From: Aidingimonas lacisalsi
GTDB lineage: Bacteria; Pseudomonadota; Gammaproteobacteria; Pseudomonadales; Halomonadaceae
NCBI RefSeq assembly: GCF_008079445.1
Contig: NZ_VRYH01000005.1
Span: 1 to 64,000, forward strand
Direction of reading: 5' to 3'
DNA: 64,000 bases
Shown here: piece after piece, positions 1-9,119 of the stretch
How positions within the stretch are numbered: the first letter of the stretch is position 1
How the letters are laid out: every line of letters starts with the position of its first letter
Notes under the pieces: generated by a model
The model's database searches: none
What the model saw: the letters and a program-made list of their open reading frames with translations, nothing else
What the model was told of the DNA's origin: nothing
Translations under genes and position numbers: made by a program

Positions 1-151
1 CGAGTTCACAGGCCCGCTCGACGTCGGCCTTGCTGCCGCCGACGTAGGTCGGTTCCAGCGTCTCGCCGGTGGCGGGGTTGATGGCGTTGATTGGTTTGCT
101 GTTTCCTGTCACGGCCTGTTGGCCAATGATCATCTCACCTGTTACCGACAC
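1..151 (-). CDS. 2-oxoglutarate semialdehyde dehydrogenase, N-terminus (partial)
   Basis: Only the first 50 codons are in the window; the gene runs off the left edge. The translation contains INAINPATGETLEP, the N-terminal signature of NAD(P)-dependent aldehyde dehydrogenases of the 2-oxoglutarate semialdehyde (2,5-dioxovalerate) type. I place the start at a GTG (149-151) because an AAGGAGGA ribosome site lies 4-5 bases upstream; the first ATG (131-133) has an SD-like stretch directly against it. The ribosome site overlaps the stop of the upstream regulator, so the two are probably co-transcribed. The role fits the island: it would oxidise the KdgD product to 2-oxoglutarate. The family call is firm; the substrate is inferred from context. 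Confidence 0.8.
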   Translation of the reverse strand, partial: MSVTGEMIIGQQAVTGNSKPINAINPATGETLEPTYVGGSKADVERACEL

Positions 152-161
152 AATTCCTCCT

Positions 162-917
162 TCAGGCTTCCTGATATTTTGCATACATACTGCGTGCACG
201 ACTCAAATGCTGGTACATCATTTCTCGTGCCGATTCAGCTTCACGTGACAAGATCGCCTCCAGAATATAGGAGTGCTCATCCAGTACACGTTCAAGATAC
301 TTTTCCGTCGATTCCGTGTTGATTTCCACACTCATCAGTTTGGCACGCGGAATGACGCTTTGACTCAGTTGCTCGTAAAACGAGCGGAAAAACGGATTCT
401 TGGTCGCAATGGCTATCGCATAATGGAATTCGTAATCCTCGACTCTGGCCTGGGATTTTTCATGATAGGCCCGAATAAAATCGTCATGGCGTTGCCTGAG
501 AGTCAAACGATCACTCTCATCATGGCGGATAGCGGCCAGCTCGGCTGCCGCCGGCTCCAGGTTCAAACGCAACTCCAGGATATGAAGTATGTCTTCAACC
601 GTGGTGGCGCTGATGCGCTCGGCTGGCATTGCCTCGATCGGTGCCGAGCGCATCACGGTCGTTCCGACACCACGCCGGGTCTCGACCAGACCGAGTGACT
701 TCAGGTGAGTGATGGCTTCTCGAATCACGGTACGACTGACCCCGAACGAATCACAAAGGCTATTTTCCGTCGGTAGCTTGTTACCTACGGCAATCTTGCC
801 TTGCGTGATCAGCGTTTCAAGTTGATCCGCCACATGCAGGGACAAGCTTCCCTCGCGAGAAACCCGCCTGACATCAAATTGGCCTAGATCAGCCGCCACA
901 TCGGTATTTCGGGCCAT
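162..917 (-). CDS. GntR-family (FadR/FCD subfamily) transcriptional regulator
   Basis: An N-terminal winged helix (about residues 25-95, with PTENSLCDSFGVSRTVIREA) is followed by an all-helical FCD ligand-binding domain, giving the usual length of about 250 residues. FCD regulators typically sense small carboxylic acids, which fits a controller of the uronate/aldarate genes. Starts at TTG 935, ATG 932 and ATG 917 are all in frame; I prefer 917 because AGGTAG lies about 7 bases upstream, whereas 932 has no SD. A palindrome at 934-948 sits over the start region and suggests autoregulation. It lies between gudD and the dehydrogenase gene on the same strand. The ligand is inferred, not seen. Confidence 0.85.
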   Translation of the reverse strand: MARNTDVAADLGQFDVRRVSREGSLSLHVADQLETLITQGKIAVGNKLPTENSLCDSFGVSRTVIREAITHLKSLGLVETRRGVGTTVMRSAPIEAMPAERISATTVEDILHILELRLNLEPAAAELAAIRHDESDRLTLRQRHDDFIRAYHEKSQARVEDYEFHYAIAIATKNPFFRSFYEQLSQSVIPRAKLMSVEINTESTEKYLERVLDEHSYILEAILSREAESAREMMYQHLSRARSMYAKYQEA

Positions 918-933
918 AACGCTACCTGCCATC

Positions 934-948
934 AAAAGTATGACTTTT
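934..948. promoter_or_regulatory. Perfect inverted repeat before the FadR-type gene
   Basis: AAAAGT-CAT-ACTTTT (minus strand) has two perfect 6-base arms around a 3-base centre, immediately upstream of the regulator start. The size and position suit a GntR-family operator and hence autoregulation. It does not match the TGTATGATGTAT motif found before the two kdgD genes, so it may be bound by another protein. Confidence 0.4.
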
Positions 949-974
949 AGTCTATCCTATCATCCCAGCGGCAG

Positions 975-2306
975 TTAACGAACCATTGCCGGCTTCTTGG
1001 GATCGAACTCCCACCCAGGTATCAGGTACTGCATTGCCATGGCGTCATTGCGCTGTACCACGTCCAGGCTATTGTACAAGCGGTGAGCCGCCATCAACTG
1101 CTCCTCATCGACCTCGATGCCGAGTCCAGGCACTTTCGGTACCGACAATTTGCCGTCATGAATCTGGAAGGGAGCCTTGGTGATGCGCTGACCATCCTGC
1201 CAGATCCAATGCGTGTCGATAGCGGTGATCTCTCCCGGGCAAGCCGCAGCTACATGCGTCATCATCGCCAGTGAGACATCGAAGTGATTGTTACTGTGTG
1301 ACCCCCAGGTCATTCCCCACTCATGGCAGAGTTCACCCACCATGACCGCTCCTTGCATGGTCCAGAAATGGCAGTCCGCCAGCGGAATATCGACGGCATT
1401 CAATTGCACGGCATACTGTAGCTGCTTGAAATCGGTAGCAATCATGTTGGTTGCTGTTGGCAAACCGGTGCGCTTGCGGAATTCGGCCATCGTTTCACGC
1501 CCGGAATAGCTAGCTTCCTGGCCACAGGGGTCTTCAGCATAACTCAGCAGATCGCGTATCGGAGATAGCACGTTCACGGCTTCATCGAGGCTCCAGGCAC
1601 CATTGGGATCCAGTGTCAGCCGGGCCTCGGGAAAGGCTTCATGGAGAGCACGAATGCAATCAGCTTCCTCCTCGCCACGCAACACCCCGCCTTTGAGCTT
1701 GAAATCCTTGAAGCCATAGCGCTCATACGCTGCCTTGGCCAGATTGGCCACGGCGTCCGGTGTCAACGCTTCACGATAGCGTACCTCATCCCAGGCATCC
1801 GTGGGCGCAGTCGCCTTGGGATAAGGCAGATCCGTCTTGGCCGGATCGCCGAGCAGGAACAGATAGCCCAGCGCTTCCACTTCATCGCGCTGACGACCGT
1901 ACTGACCCAGTAGATCCGCAACCGGCAACTCGACCGCCTGCCCATAGAGGTCCAGCAAGGCTGACTCGATGCCGGTCATCACATGCACTGCGACGCGCAA
2001 ATCGAAGGTCTGGCGTCCACGTTCCTCACGTCCGTTGCTGGCCAGCGCCAGGCGAACCTGGTTGAGCGTCTGCTTGAAAGCATTGATCCGCGAGCCTTCC
2101 ACCAGTGAGCGGCACTGTTCGAGTCCCTTGAGAATGCCTGCGCTGGAAGGTATCTCTCCGACGCCTTGCCGACCGGCACTGTCTTCGAGAATCACGACAC
2201 AGCGAACGAACCAAGGTGCATGCCCACCACTAAGATTGAGCAGGAAACCATCGTAACCGGCTACGGGAACCACACGCATCTTGGTAATTTCGGGAAACAT
2301 CATCAT
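975..2306 (-). CDS. gudD: Glucarate dehydratase
   Basis: This enolase-superfamily protein of 443 residues is close to the length of E. coli GudD. It dehydrates D-glucarate to 5-dehydro-4-deoxy-D-glucarate. Visible motifs are the KLKGG lysine pair near residue 204, the DPNGAW metal-binding strand, ATNMIATD, and the [16 protein letters not shown] segment carrying the catalytic histidine. All are hallmarks of GudD rather than of general mandelate-racemase relatives. Three ATG codons in a row leave the exact start open; AGGA lies upstream of all three. The gene follows garD after an 85-base gap, so galactarate and glucarate feed one intermediate. Confidence 0.92.
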   Translation of the reverse strand: MMMFPEITKMRVVPVAGYDGFLLNLSGGHAPWFVRCVVILEDSAGRQGVGEIPSSAGILKGLEQCRSLVEGSRINAFKQTLNQVRLALASNGREERGRQTFDLRVAVHVMTGIESALLDLYGQAVELPVADLLGQYGRQRDEVEALGYLFLLGDPAKTDLPYPKATAPTDAWDEVRYREALTPDAVANLAKAAYERYGFKDFKLKGGVLRGEEEADCIRALHEAFPEARLTLDPNGAWSLDEAVNVLSPIRDLLSYAEDPCGQEASYSGRETMAEFRKRTGLPTATNMIATDFKQLQYAVQLNAVDIPLADCHFWTMQGAVMVGELCHEWGMTWGSHSNNHFDVSLAMMTHVAAACPGEITAIDTHWIWQDGQRITKAPFQIHDGKLSVPKVPGLGIEVDEEQLMAAHRLYNSLDVVQRNDAMAMQYLIPGWEFDPKKPAMVR

Positions 2307-2391
2307 CCATCCTGTCGATTGACTCTTGCTACGCTCTTGTCAAAGGGCACCATCGGCTCACGACGTCGCTCACACATGTGCCGAATAGCCC

Positions 2392-3960
2392 TCAAGTTAC
2401 TGGTGCCGGATTGAAAAGCACCAAATCGTTATGCAATCCGAGACGGTCGGCAGCGACCTCCGTTTTACCACTCGCAACATCCAGAATGAGATGAAACAGT
2501 TCCCAGCCGATATCGGCGATACTCGCCTCGCCCGTAGCGATACGGCCGGCATCGATATCGATCAGGTCATGCCAACGCTGCCCTAGGGAGGAATTGGTGG
2601 ACATCTTGATCACCGGCGCCATTGGCAGACCATAGGGCGTGCCACGCCCCGTCGTGAACACCTGCAGATTCATCCCGGCAGCGAGTTGTAGCGTGCCACA
2701 GACAAAATCGCTGGCCGGCGTTGCCGCAAATGTCAGTCCTCTGCGGCGAATACGCTCTCCCGGTCCCAGGACGTCGACGATCGGACTGTTGCCGGACTTG
2801 ATGATCGACCCCAACGCCTTTTCCACGACGTTACTCAAACCACCGCGTTTGTTGCCGGGCGACGGATTGGCGCTACGATCGGCCTTACCGCCTTCGAGAT
2901 AGTCGTCGTACCAGGCCATCTCCCGCAGCAGCGCCCGACCGACCTCTTCATCGATGGCACGCGGTGTCAGCAGATGAATGGCATCACGTACCTCGGTCAC
3001 TTCCGAAAACATCACGCTACCGCCGGCACGAACGATCAAGTCGGTAGCGTAACCTACCGCTGGATTGGCCGTGACACCGGAAAAGGCATCGCTTCCGCCA
3101 CATTGCATGCCGACGACCAGTTCGGACACGGGACAGGTTTCCCGGCGACGCCGGTCGAGTTTCTGTAAGTGGCGGTCCGCCATTGCCATGATGCTGTCGA
3201 CCATGTCCGAGAAGCTGGTCAGCGACTCATCCTGCAGTTGCAGGGTGTCGGCCGCCAGTTCAGCGTCCTCGGTCGTGTCATGGATGCGCACAGGTTCCGC
3301 CCCTTGCTCATCCGATACCAGACGGGAAGGTTGCAACTTTTCGCATCCCAACCCTATCACCATCACCTCGCCGCCGAAGTTAGGATTGCGGGAAATATTC
3401 TGCAGGGTACGAATCGGAACGATCGCCGCGGGGGCATTGATCGCCACGCCACAGCCATAGGTATGATTCAGCGCCACCACATCGTCGACATTCGGGTAAC
3501 GTGGTAGAAGTTCCTGCTTGATACGCGCCACGACATGATCGGTCATGCCCGCGACGCATTGCACACTGGTGGTAATGCCCAGCACATTCTTGGTGCCGAC
3601 ACTCCCATCCGGATTACGAAAGCCCTCGAAGGTATAGCCTTTCAGCGGTTCCATCGCTGGGGAGGGACGCGTTGCCAGCGGCAGTTCCTCCAGCCCGGGA
3701 GCGTCCGGTAGCTGCAATTGATGTTCCTTGATGCAATCGCCGCGTTGAATGCATTCAAGCGCCGTGCCGATCACTTCGCCATAACGCAGAATTGGCTCTC
3801 CCTCGGGGATAGCGGCCAGAGCCACCTTATGGCCTGCGGGGGCGGACATCGTCAGCACGGTACCGTCGAATAAGACATCACCTTCGTGCAGGCCACCGGG
3901 GTTCACGACGATGGCCACGTTGTCCTTGTCATGAACTTTGATAACGAGATTGGTCGTCAT
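2392..3960 (-). CDS. garD: Galactarate dehydratase
   Basis: The protein has 522 residues, matching E. coli GarD in length and along its whole sequence as I recall it. Matching stretches include [60 protein letters not shown] and the C-terminal FNPAPVT. GarD is a cytosolic iron-dependent enzyme that dehydrates meso-galactarate to 5-dehydro-4-deoxyglucarate. An N-terminal SAF-like domain (about residues 1-100) precedes the UxaA/GarD catalytic part. The start has a GAGAG ribosome site, and tctA ends 30 bases upstream, so the gene belongs to the TTT transporter operon. UxaA altronate dehydratase is less likely. Confidence 0.93.
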   Translation of the reverse strand: MTTNLVIKVHDKDNVAIVVNPGGLHEGDVLFDGTVLTMSAPAGHKVALAAIPEGEPILRYGEVIGTALECIQRGDCIKEHQLQLPDAPGLEELPLATRPSPAMEPLKGYTFEGFRNPDGSVGTKNVLGITTSVQCVAGMTDHVVARIKQELLPRYPNVDDVVALNHTYGCGVAINAPAAIVPIRTLQNISRNPNFGGEVMVIGLGCEKLQPSRLVSDEQGAEPVRIHDTTEDAELAADTLQLQDESLTSFSDMVDSIMAMADRHLQKLDRRRRETCPVSELVVGMQCGGSDAFSGVTANPAVGYATDLIVRAGGSVMFSEVTEVRDAIHLLTPRAIDEEVGRALLREMAWYDDYLEGGKADRSANPSPGNKRGGLSNVVEKALGSIIKSGNSPIVDVLGPGERIRRRGLTFAATPASDFVCGTLQLAAGMNLQVFTTGRGTPYGLPMAPVIKMSTNSSLGQRWHDLIDIDAGRIATGEASIADIGWELFHLILDVASGKTEVAADRLGLHNDLVLFNPAPVT

Positions 3961-3990
3961 GGTCTCTCTCTTGATCGAACCTTTCCGAGC

Positions 3991-5505
3991 TCAGGTCTGT
4001 GTCTCGACCTCATCGCTCCGTTTACGGCGTGACTTTATGTTCAAGTAGATGGAAAACGCGATCGACATGAAAATCAGGACCCACAAGAAGACGGCGATAG
4101 GACTCTTGGTAAAGAAGATCATAAAGTTTCCGTAGGATTCCAGACTTTTCACGAAATAGATTTCGGCCGAACTTCCAAGGATGAATCCGATAATCAAGGG
4201 AGGGATTTCAATCCCCACTTTATGCGCCACGTATCCGAAGACACCGAAGATGAACAGCGTCCATACGTCGAACATGATGCCATAATTGATGGCATAGGCC
4301 CCCACGACACACATCATGATAATGACGGGATAAAGAATATACTTCGGTACGGCAACGACTTTGGCAATATGTTTGATAGCAAAGAACATGATGGCAAACA
4401 TCACGAAATTAGCTACCAACAAGGCAAATACCATCGTGTACCAGGTATCCAGGTTGTCACCAATAAATAGTGGGCCAACCTGAATACCTTGCAATGTGAA
4501 TGCACCGATCAGAATGGCAGTCGTACTATCTCCCGGAATACCGAGTGATAAAAGCGGAATCAATGCCCCCCCGGTCAAGGAGTTATTGGCAGATTCCGAC
4601 GCGACAAGGCCTTGAGGTGCTCCTTTACCCATCTGGGAGGGATCGCGGGAAAAGTTCTTTTCCTGGGTGTAAGCCAGAACGGATGCTGCGCTACCGCCAA
4701 TACCCGGCAACATTCCAACGAAGGTACCAATAGAGGATGAACGGAGAAGATTGACTAATTTTCCTCTGAAGACACTCATGGAAAAACGAACCTGGTCAGA
4801 CATTCTCAGCGACTGACTCGACACCTCTTTCTTGACACCTTGCTCCGCCTCAATGAAGACAGTTCCCAAGCCGAACAGGCCAATCAATACCGGAAGTAGA
4901 GAAAATCCGCTTTCCAGGTAGGGCACCATGAAATCAAACATTAGCCGCAGTTCACCATTACCACCATCCGTAATGGAATAGGTACCTATCAGGCTTAACC
5001 AAACACCAAGCACCCCACTGAATATGCCCATCAGCATATTGCCGGAAAGTGAGGCTATCACCGTCAGTGCCAGGAAAATGATGAGAAACTTCTCGATGTA
5101 AGAAAACTTGATGGCAAAATCCGATAGAATCGGTGCGAACAGGAACAGAATGATCGCACTGAACACGCCACCGAAAAGGGAAGCGACGATGCCGATCTTG
5201 AGAGCCCGCTCCCCTTCACCACGCTGCGCCATGGGATAGCCATCGAACGTCGTGGTAATTGATGACGGAGTCCCGGGAATTTTCAGCAATACGGCAGGAA
5301 CCAGCCCCCCCGTTATACCGCCGACATATAACCCCAGCAACAGCGCCAGGCCATTCGTCAAATCCAGGGCATACGTCAACGGCAAACAGACGGCAACGGC
5401 CATCGTCGCCGTCATCCCGGGAATGGAACCAAAAATGATGCCTACCAGAACGCCAAAGACGATCAGCAGAAAAAACAGTGGTGACAGCGCAGAAAGAAAT
5501 TCCAT
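3991..5505 (-). CDS. tctA: TTT transporter large permease TctA
   Basis: This 504-residue integral membrane protein has the repeated TctA architecture. GSIPGMTATMAVAV near the N-terminus and GMLPGIGGSAASVLAY in the middle are the two family glycine/proline signatures, followed by about a dozen hydrophobic segments. It is the large channel subunit of a sodium-driven tripartite tricarboxylate transporter and works with tctB and tctC, encoded just upstream in transcription order. Placement directly before garD and gudD points to galactarate and/or glucarate as substrate rather than citrate. The substrate is inference; the family is clear. Confidence 0.92.
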   Translation of the reverse strand: MEFLSALSPLFFLLIVFGVLVGIIFGSIPGMTATMAVAVCLPLTYALDLTNGLALLLGLYVGGITGGLVPAVLLKIPGTPSSITTTFDGYPMAQRGEGERALKIGIVASLFGGVFSAIILFLFAPILSDFAIKFSYIEKFLIIFLALTVIASLSGNMLMGIFSGVLGVWLSLIGTYSITDGGNGELRLMFDFMVPYLESGFSLLPVLIGLFGLGTVFIEAEQGVKKEVSSQSLRMSDQVRFSMSVFRGKLVNLLRSSSIGTFVGMLPGIGGSAASVLAYTQEKNFSRDPSQMGKGAPQGLVASESANNSLTGGALIPLLSLGIPGDSTTAILIGAFTLQGIQVGPLFIGDNLDTWYTMVFALLVANFVMFAIMFFAIKHIAKVVAVPKYILYPVIIMMCVVGAYAINYGIMFDVWTLFIFGVFGYVAHKVGIEIPPLIIGFILGSSAEIYFVKSLESYGNFMIFFTKSPIAVFLWVLIFMSIAFSIYLNIKSRRKRSDEVETQT

Positions 5506-5526
5506 GCGTACTCAGCCTCTATTGGA

Positions 5527-5970
5527 TTACGGCAGGGTAATATGAAACAGCCTGGCTAACACGAACCATGCCAATAGCGGTGAAGCCAACGACACAATGA
5601 CGATCGTTGTCAGCGTTCTCCTAGTAATCTCATGCACATACATCAATCCCATCAGACAGATGAAAGGCATCGATACAAAAAGGAAACCAAACCCCATATT
5701 GGGGAACCAGCCACCAACCACATCCATCATGATGAAGTAGACGACGACAAGAGCGACAGTGCCGAAAAATTTGAATTTATGAAAACCTTCCAGATCCAGA
5801 AGCTCCGTCATTCCTCCAGAACGGTATTTGGATATGATCGGTCTGGCATTCTGAATAACCACCAAAACGAACAATCCGCATAGTAACCATGTAATGATTC
5901 TGGGGAAAAACAAATGAGACTGGTCGAAGGGAATCGTGATATCAAAGAATGACAAGAAGTTACCCTCCAT
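5527..5970 (-). CDS. tctB: TTT transporter small permease TctB
   Basis: A small membrane protein with four predicted hydrophobic segments (FFPRIITWLLCGLFVLVVIQ, a pair in the middle, and one at the C-terminus), as expected for TctB. It lies between tctC and tctA, 21 bases before tctA. The start is uncertain. ATG at 5970 has no good ribosome site; a TTG at 5955 is preceded by GGAGG at good spacing; a GTG at 5982 is also in frame. The gene is poorly conserved in sequence, so the call rests on size, topology and position. Confidence 0.82.
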   Translation of the reverse strand: MEGNFLSFFDITIPFDQSHLFFPRIITWLLCGLFVLVVIQNARPIISKYRSGGMTELLDLEGFHKFKFFGTVALVVVYFIMMDVVGGWFPNMGFGFLFVSMPFICLMGLMYVHEITRRTLTTIVIVSLASPLLAWFVLARLFHITLP

Positions 5971-6021
5971 TTTCAAAGTCACGGCCTATATCGGAAACGA
6001 TAGAGGGATACGAATGACGAA

Positions 6022-6046
6022 GAGACCGGTGCAAAACACCGGTCTC
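6022..6046 (-). other. Intercistronic hairpin between tctC and tctB
   Basis: GAGACCGGTG and CACCGGTCTC form a perfect 10-bp stem with a 5-base loop just after the tctC stop. No U-run follows on the minus strand, so it is not a standard terminator. Such hairpins after a binding-protein gene commonly protect the upstream mRNA and lower permease expression. Confidence 0.6.
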
Positions 6047-6060
6047 AATAGTGCGAGGCA

Positions 6061-7101
6061 TCAATCGATCGAGTTGATGATTTCCTCGTACTCGTTCATC
6101 TTTTCCTGGAGGTACTCTTCTGACTCATCCGAAGGCTTGAAATTAGGAATAAAGAAGGACTGTTTTTGCGTTTTCTGGATCTCTCCTTCGTCATAGATCT
6201 CGGCCAAGGCCTCATCCATGTAGTCGACGATTTCCTGATCCATGTCCTCGTTGTAGATGAAGAAGAACTCCTTATCGAAGGTGAAGTTCTTCTCACCATC
6301 CTGGGTCACGGTCACGTTCGGCTCCGTGAACTCCAGCAACTCTTCACGAGTCGTTTCTCCCATTCCCTCTTCGAGTGTCTGCTCGATCGTATCCTGGCGA
6401 GCTGTCAGCCAAACGAAACGCATGGCTTTCTGATCGTCTTCCGGCAGCCGGGTAAACTGTTCGTTGGCTTGCACCGAGCCATTGATGACATCCGCCAAAC
6501 CGTCGAACATCTGCTGGTTCTTATCCGACTGGGAGCCGGAATTGACTGCAACCAGGTTTTCCTCGGCGCCGGGGTGCTCGATGCGGATGGCATTCTTCAA
6601 AGCACTAAAGCCGATTTCCGAAACACCGCCAGGCTGGATGGAAACGCGCACCCGCTCACCATCGGCCACTGCTTCCTTGATGTCATCCAGCGTCTCGTAC
6701 GGTGAATCCTTGGCGACGAGATAGGCGTTACCAGGATTGATCGCGATCGACGGCCCCACGTTGAACTCTTCGAAAACGTTCTCGTAACCACGAACACCAT
6801 ACAAGTGCCCCAAATAGGCCATGTCGTGGAAGATCATCATGGTGTTGCCGTCAGGGCTACGCTCCAGAGCCTTGAAAGCCTCTGTCGCACCTACCGCATC
6901 GACTTTGACGTTCATGTCGAGCTTGTCGGACAGTTGCTGAGCCACGATTTCCGAGTTCTGGTATGTATCACCACCCGTTGATGTCGAGCCGATGACGATG
7001 CGCAAGTTGCCATCGATCGGCGCTTCTTCTTCTGCCATGGCCGTGTTGAATGCGCCGGTACCGGCGATAGCAACGGACAGTGCGAGAATTGTTTTTTTCA
7101 T
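6061..7101 (-). CDS. tctC: TTT transporter substrate-binding protein TctC
   Basis: A 346-residue periplasmic binding protein. The first about 23 residues form a signal peptide (MKKTILALSVAIAG...NTAMA) and the mature part is strongly acidic, as in halophiles. The Bug/TctC fold is indicated by an N-terminal IVIGSTSTGGDTYQN binding loop and a central VRVSIQPGGVSEIGFSAL segment. It would deliver an aldarate to TctAB. AGAGGTG is correctly spaced before the ATG. kdgD lies 33 bases upstream, so kdgD, tctC, tctB, tctA, garD and gudD read as one operon. The sequence is divergent, so the ligand is inferred from neighbours. Confidence 0.85.
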   Translation of the reverse strand: MKKTILALSVAIAGTGAFNTAMAEEEAPIDGNLRIVIGSTSTGGDTYQNSEIVAQQLSDKLDMNVKVDAVGATEAFKALERSPDGNTMMIFHDMAYLGHLYGVRGYENVFEEFNVGPSIAINPGNAYLVAKDSPYETLDDIKEAVADGERVRVSIQPGGVSEIGFSALKNAIRIEHPGAEENLVAVNSGSQSDKNQQMFDGLADVINGSVQANEQFTRLPEDDQKAMRFVWLTARQDTIEQTLEEGMGETTREELLEFTEPNVTVTQDGEKNFTFDKEFFFIYNEDMDQEIVDYMDEALAEIYDEGEIQKTQKQSFFIPNFKPSDESEEYLQEKMNEYEEIINSID

Positions 7102-7134
7102 GAATACACCTCTATGAGCTGCGTGGATTTAGCG

Positions 7135-8052
7135 TTACACATTGTTGGCAATGCCAACCAGCGTTTCGAGCTGCTGGCGCTCTTCGGAAGTCGGCATCGT
7201 CAGCGGCGCTCGTACGGCGCCCGCCGGCCGGCCAATCAGGTCCGCACCCGCCTTGACCAGACTCACCGCATACCCCGCCTTCCGGTCCCTGAGATCCACA
7301 AAGGGGATGAAAAACTCATTCGTGAGTTGTCGCACAACCTCACTGTTCCCCTTGCGCAGTTCCTTGTAGAACGTCACCGCCATTTCCGGCACGAAATTGA
7401 ATACCGCCGAGGAGTACGTGTTCACCCCGATCGATAGATAGGCTTCCGCGTAAATCTCCGCCGTCGGCACCCCGCCGACGTACACCAGACGATCACCCAC
7501 CGTCTTGACGATCTTGTTCAACAACTGCATATCGCCCTTGCCGTCCTTCAGCCCCACCAGATTGGGGCAGGCCGTGGCCAGGCGCTGCACCGCATCCGCC
7601 TGCAACACACCGTTGCCGCGGTTGTAGTAGATGATGCTCAATGACGTGGCGGCACAGACCTGGCGGGCATACTCGACCAGCCCATCCTGCGGACACTCCG
7701 TCAGGTACGGCGGCATCAACAGCAATCCATCCGCACCCGCTTCCTCCGCCGCCTGGGCAAAGGCCCGGGCACTGCCGATACTCAATCCCGCACTCGCAAT
7801 CACCGGCAGCTTCCCGTCAACCACCTCGACCGCCGCCTTCACGATCCGGCGATACTCGTCCAGCGTCAGATTGAAAAACTCGCCCGTGCCTCCGGCCACG
7901 AATACCGCCGAAATCTCGTGACTCACGAACCACTCCAGACGACGGCGATAACTCGCCTCGTCGAAGTGTCCGTCGCTGTCGAAATCGGTCACCGGGAACG
8001 ACAACAGACCGTCCCCTACCGCTTGCTTGACTTCTTCTCCGGAAAACGTCAC
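7135..8052 (-). CDS. kdgD: 5-dehydro-4-deoxyglucarate dehydratase, copy 1
   Basis: This DHDPS/NAL-superfamily TIM barrel of 305 residues converts 5-dehydro-4-deoxyglucarate to 2-oxoglutarate semialdehyde, CO2 and water. The Schiff-base lysine is visible in VGLKDGKGD, and the partner tyrosine in IIYYNRGNG. The open frame extends upstream to 8139, but GTG at 8052, with GAGGA upstream, gives the same 305-residue protein as copy 2. The two copies differ only in the last six residues (GIANNV here, ATVKQR in copy 2). This copy leads the TTT/garD/gudD operon. Confidence 0.93.
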   Translation of the reverse strand: MTFSGEEVKQAVGDGLLSFPVTDFDSDGHFDEASYRRRLEWFVSHEISAVFVAGGTGEFFNLTLDEYRRIVKAAVEVVDGKLPVIASAGLSIGSARAFAQAAEEAGADGLLLMPPYLTECPQDGLVEYARQVCAATSLSIIYYNRGNGVLQADAVQRLATACPNLVGLKDGKGDMQLLNKIVKTVGDRLVYVGGVPTAEIYAEAYLSIGVNTYSSAVFNFVPEMAVTFYKELRKGNSEVVRQLTNEFFIPFVDLRDRKAGYAVSLVKAGADLIGRPAGAVRAPLTMPTSEERQQLETLVGIANNV

Positions 8053-8071
8053 CAGAATGTCCTCTCGTGCT
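7157..8071. repeat. Direct repeat, copy 1 (kdgD)
   Basis: By eye this 915-bp stretch matches 14091-15005 at every base, at a constant offset of 6934. It covers kdgD from just before the stop to 19 bases upstream of the GTG. Weaker similarity runs about 22 bases further (to about 8093). No target-site duplication or transposase is seen. Confidence 0.92.
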
Positions 8072-8153
8072 GCTTGACTTGACGGCCGGCCCTCTAAGCC
8101 CTGGGCGCGGCGAGGTATCGTGAATGGACAACGACTCATCGAGGATCATTGTC

Positions 8154-8165
8154 ATACATCATACA
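8154..8165 (-). promoter_or_regulatory. Candidate operator upstream of kdgD copy 1
   Basis: TGTATGATGTAT (minus strand) lies about 100 bases before the kdgD start. The same 12 bases occur upstream of kdgD copy 2 at a different distance from the repeat edge, so this is not simply part of the duplicated block. It is a plausible site for the FadR-type regulator encoded at 162-917. Confidence 0.45.
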
Positions 8166-8233
8166 AATAGAAAACTAATGCCTGACGACATCGGAAGCAA
8201 GTGACTCAAGCACAGTTAAGACCAAAGTTTAAT

Positions 8234-8259
8234 CCGGGCGGGCTAGCTCACCCGCTCGG
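8234..8259 (-). terminator. Possible weak terminator after udh
   Basis: On the minus strand CCG-a-GCGGG and CCCGC-c-CGG can pair around an 8-base loop, 20 bases after the udh stop, followed by ATTAAACTTT. The U-run is poor. It could end the TRAP operon before the promoter of kdgD copy 1. Confidence 0.35.
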
Positions 8260-8279
8260 TAAGCATGGACTCTCAGCGC

Positions 8280-9080
8280 TCAGTCATCGTCGGGATGGCC
8301 CAACGCAGCGAACTTCCCTCCCTGGTACACCACGGCGGGATCATCGGGATGCAAATCGGTGTCTTTGGCTTCCGTCTCGGCACGCCATGGCTCCGAACCA
8401 TCCTTTGGCACCCACCCCAGAAAGCGGGACTGTGAATTGTCCCACCACTGCTCGGCATTGTCCGACGCACCATAGACCACCGTATGACCCAGCTTGGGCG
8501 CGACGAAGGCCCTGTGAAGTAAGGCAATGAAATCCTCGAGACTCAGCCAGGTTGCCATCATTCGCGTGTCGGCAGGCTTGTCGAAACAGGAACCGATCCT
8601 GACACTCAGCGTTTCGACCCCGAACTTGTCATGGTAAAGGCTGGCCAGATCCTCCCCGAAGCATTTGGAAACGCCATAGAGAGAATCGGGCTTGTGCGGC
8701 ACCCGTGTATCCAAGCGTTGGGTACGTTCGTAGAAACCGATCGTATGATTGGAGCTGGCGAACACGATACGGGAACCACCATGCCGTCTCGCCGCCTCAT
8801 AGAGGTTGTAGGTCCCCATGATGTTAGCATGCAGAATACGTTCCCAAGGCCGCTCTACCGACGCGCCTCCCAAGTGCACGATGCCATCGCAGTCACGCAC
8901 CAGATCGTTGACGGCTTGCCCGTCTGCTAGATCCGCCGCGACCACTTCCTCATGCGGGGCGGCCTCTCCCAGATCGGCGATATCCGACAACCGAACCTGT
9001 TTGGCCAGTCGTGTCAGGTGAGGACGTAAACTGCTGCCGAGCCCACCCGCGGCGCCGGTTACCAGAATACGATCAAGCAT
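8280..9080 (-). CDS. udh: Uronate dehydrogenase
   Basis: This 266-residue short-chain/extended dehydrogenase matches bacterial Udh in length. It oxidises D-galacturonate or D-glucuronate with NAD+ to the aldarolactone. Motifs are VTGAAGGLG (NAD-binding GxxGxxG, residues 7-15), FASSNHTIGFY, the YGVSK catalytic Tyr/Lys pair, and VYGASDN. These follow the Pseudomonas and Agrobacterium Udh pattern rather than sugar-nucleotide epimerases. AAGGAGGA is ideally spaced. The gene is the last of the TRAP operon, after the two lactone enzymes that use its product. Confidence 0.93.
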   Translation of the reverse strand: MLDRILVTGAAGGLGSSLRPHLTRLAKQVRLSDIADLGEAAPHEEVVAADLADGQAVNDLVRDCDGIVHLGGASVERPWERILHANIMGTYNLYEAARRHGGSRIVFASSNHTIGFYERTQRLDTRVPHKPDSLYGVSKCFGEDLASLYHDKFGVETLSVRIGSCFDKPADTRMMATWLSLEDFIALLHRAFVAPKLGHTVVYGASDNAEQWWDNSQSRFLGWVPKDGSEPWRAETEAKDTDLHPDDPAVVYQGGKFAALGHPDDD

Positions 9081-9119
9081 ACTGTTCCTCCTTGTGCTGC
9101 ATACCGGAAAGTCGGTACA

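Noticed and set aside
8053-8139. N-terminal extension of kdgD copy 1
   Set aside because: Copy 2 lacks the extension, and GTG 8052 with GAGGA gives an identical 305-residue protein; the extension is upstream DNA that happens to be open.
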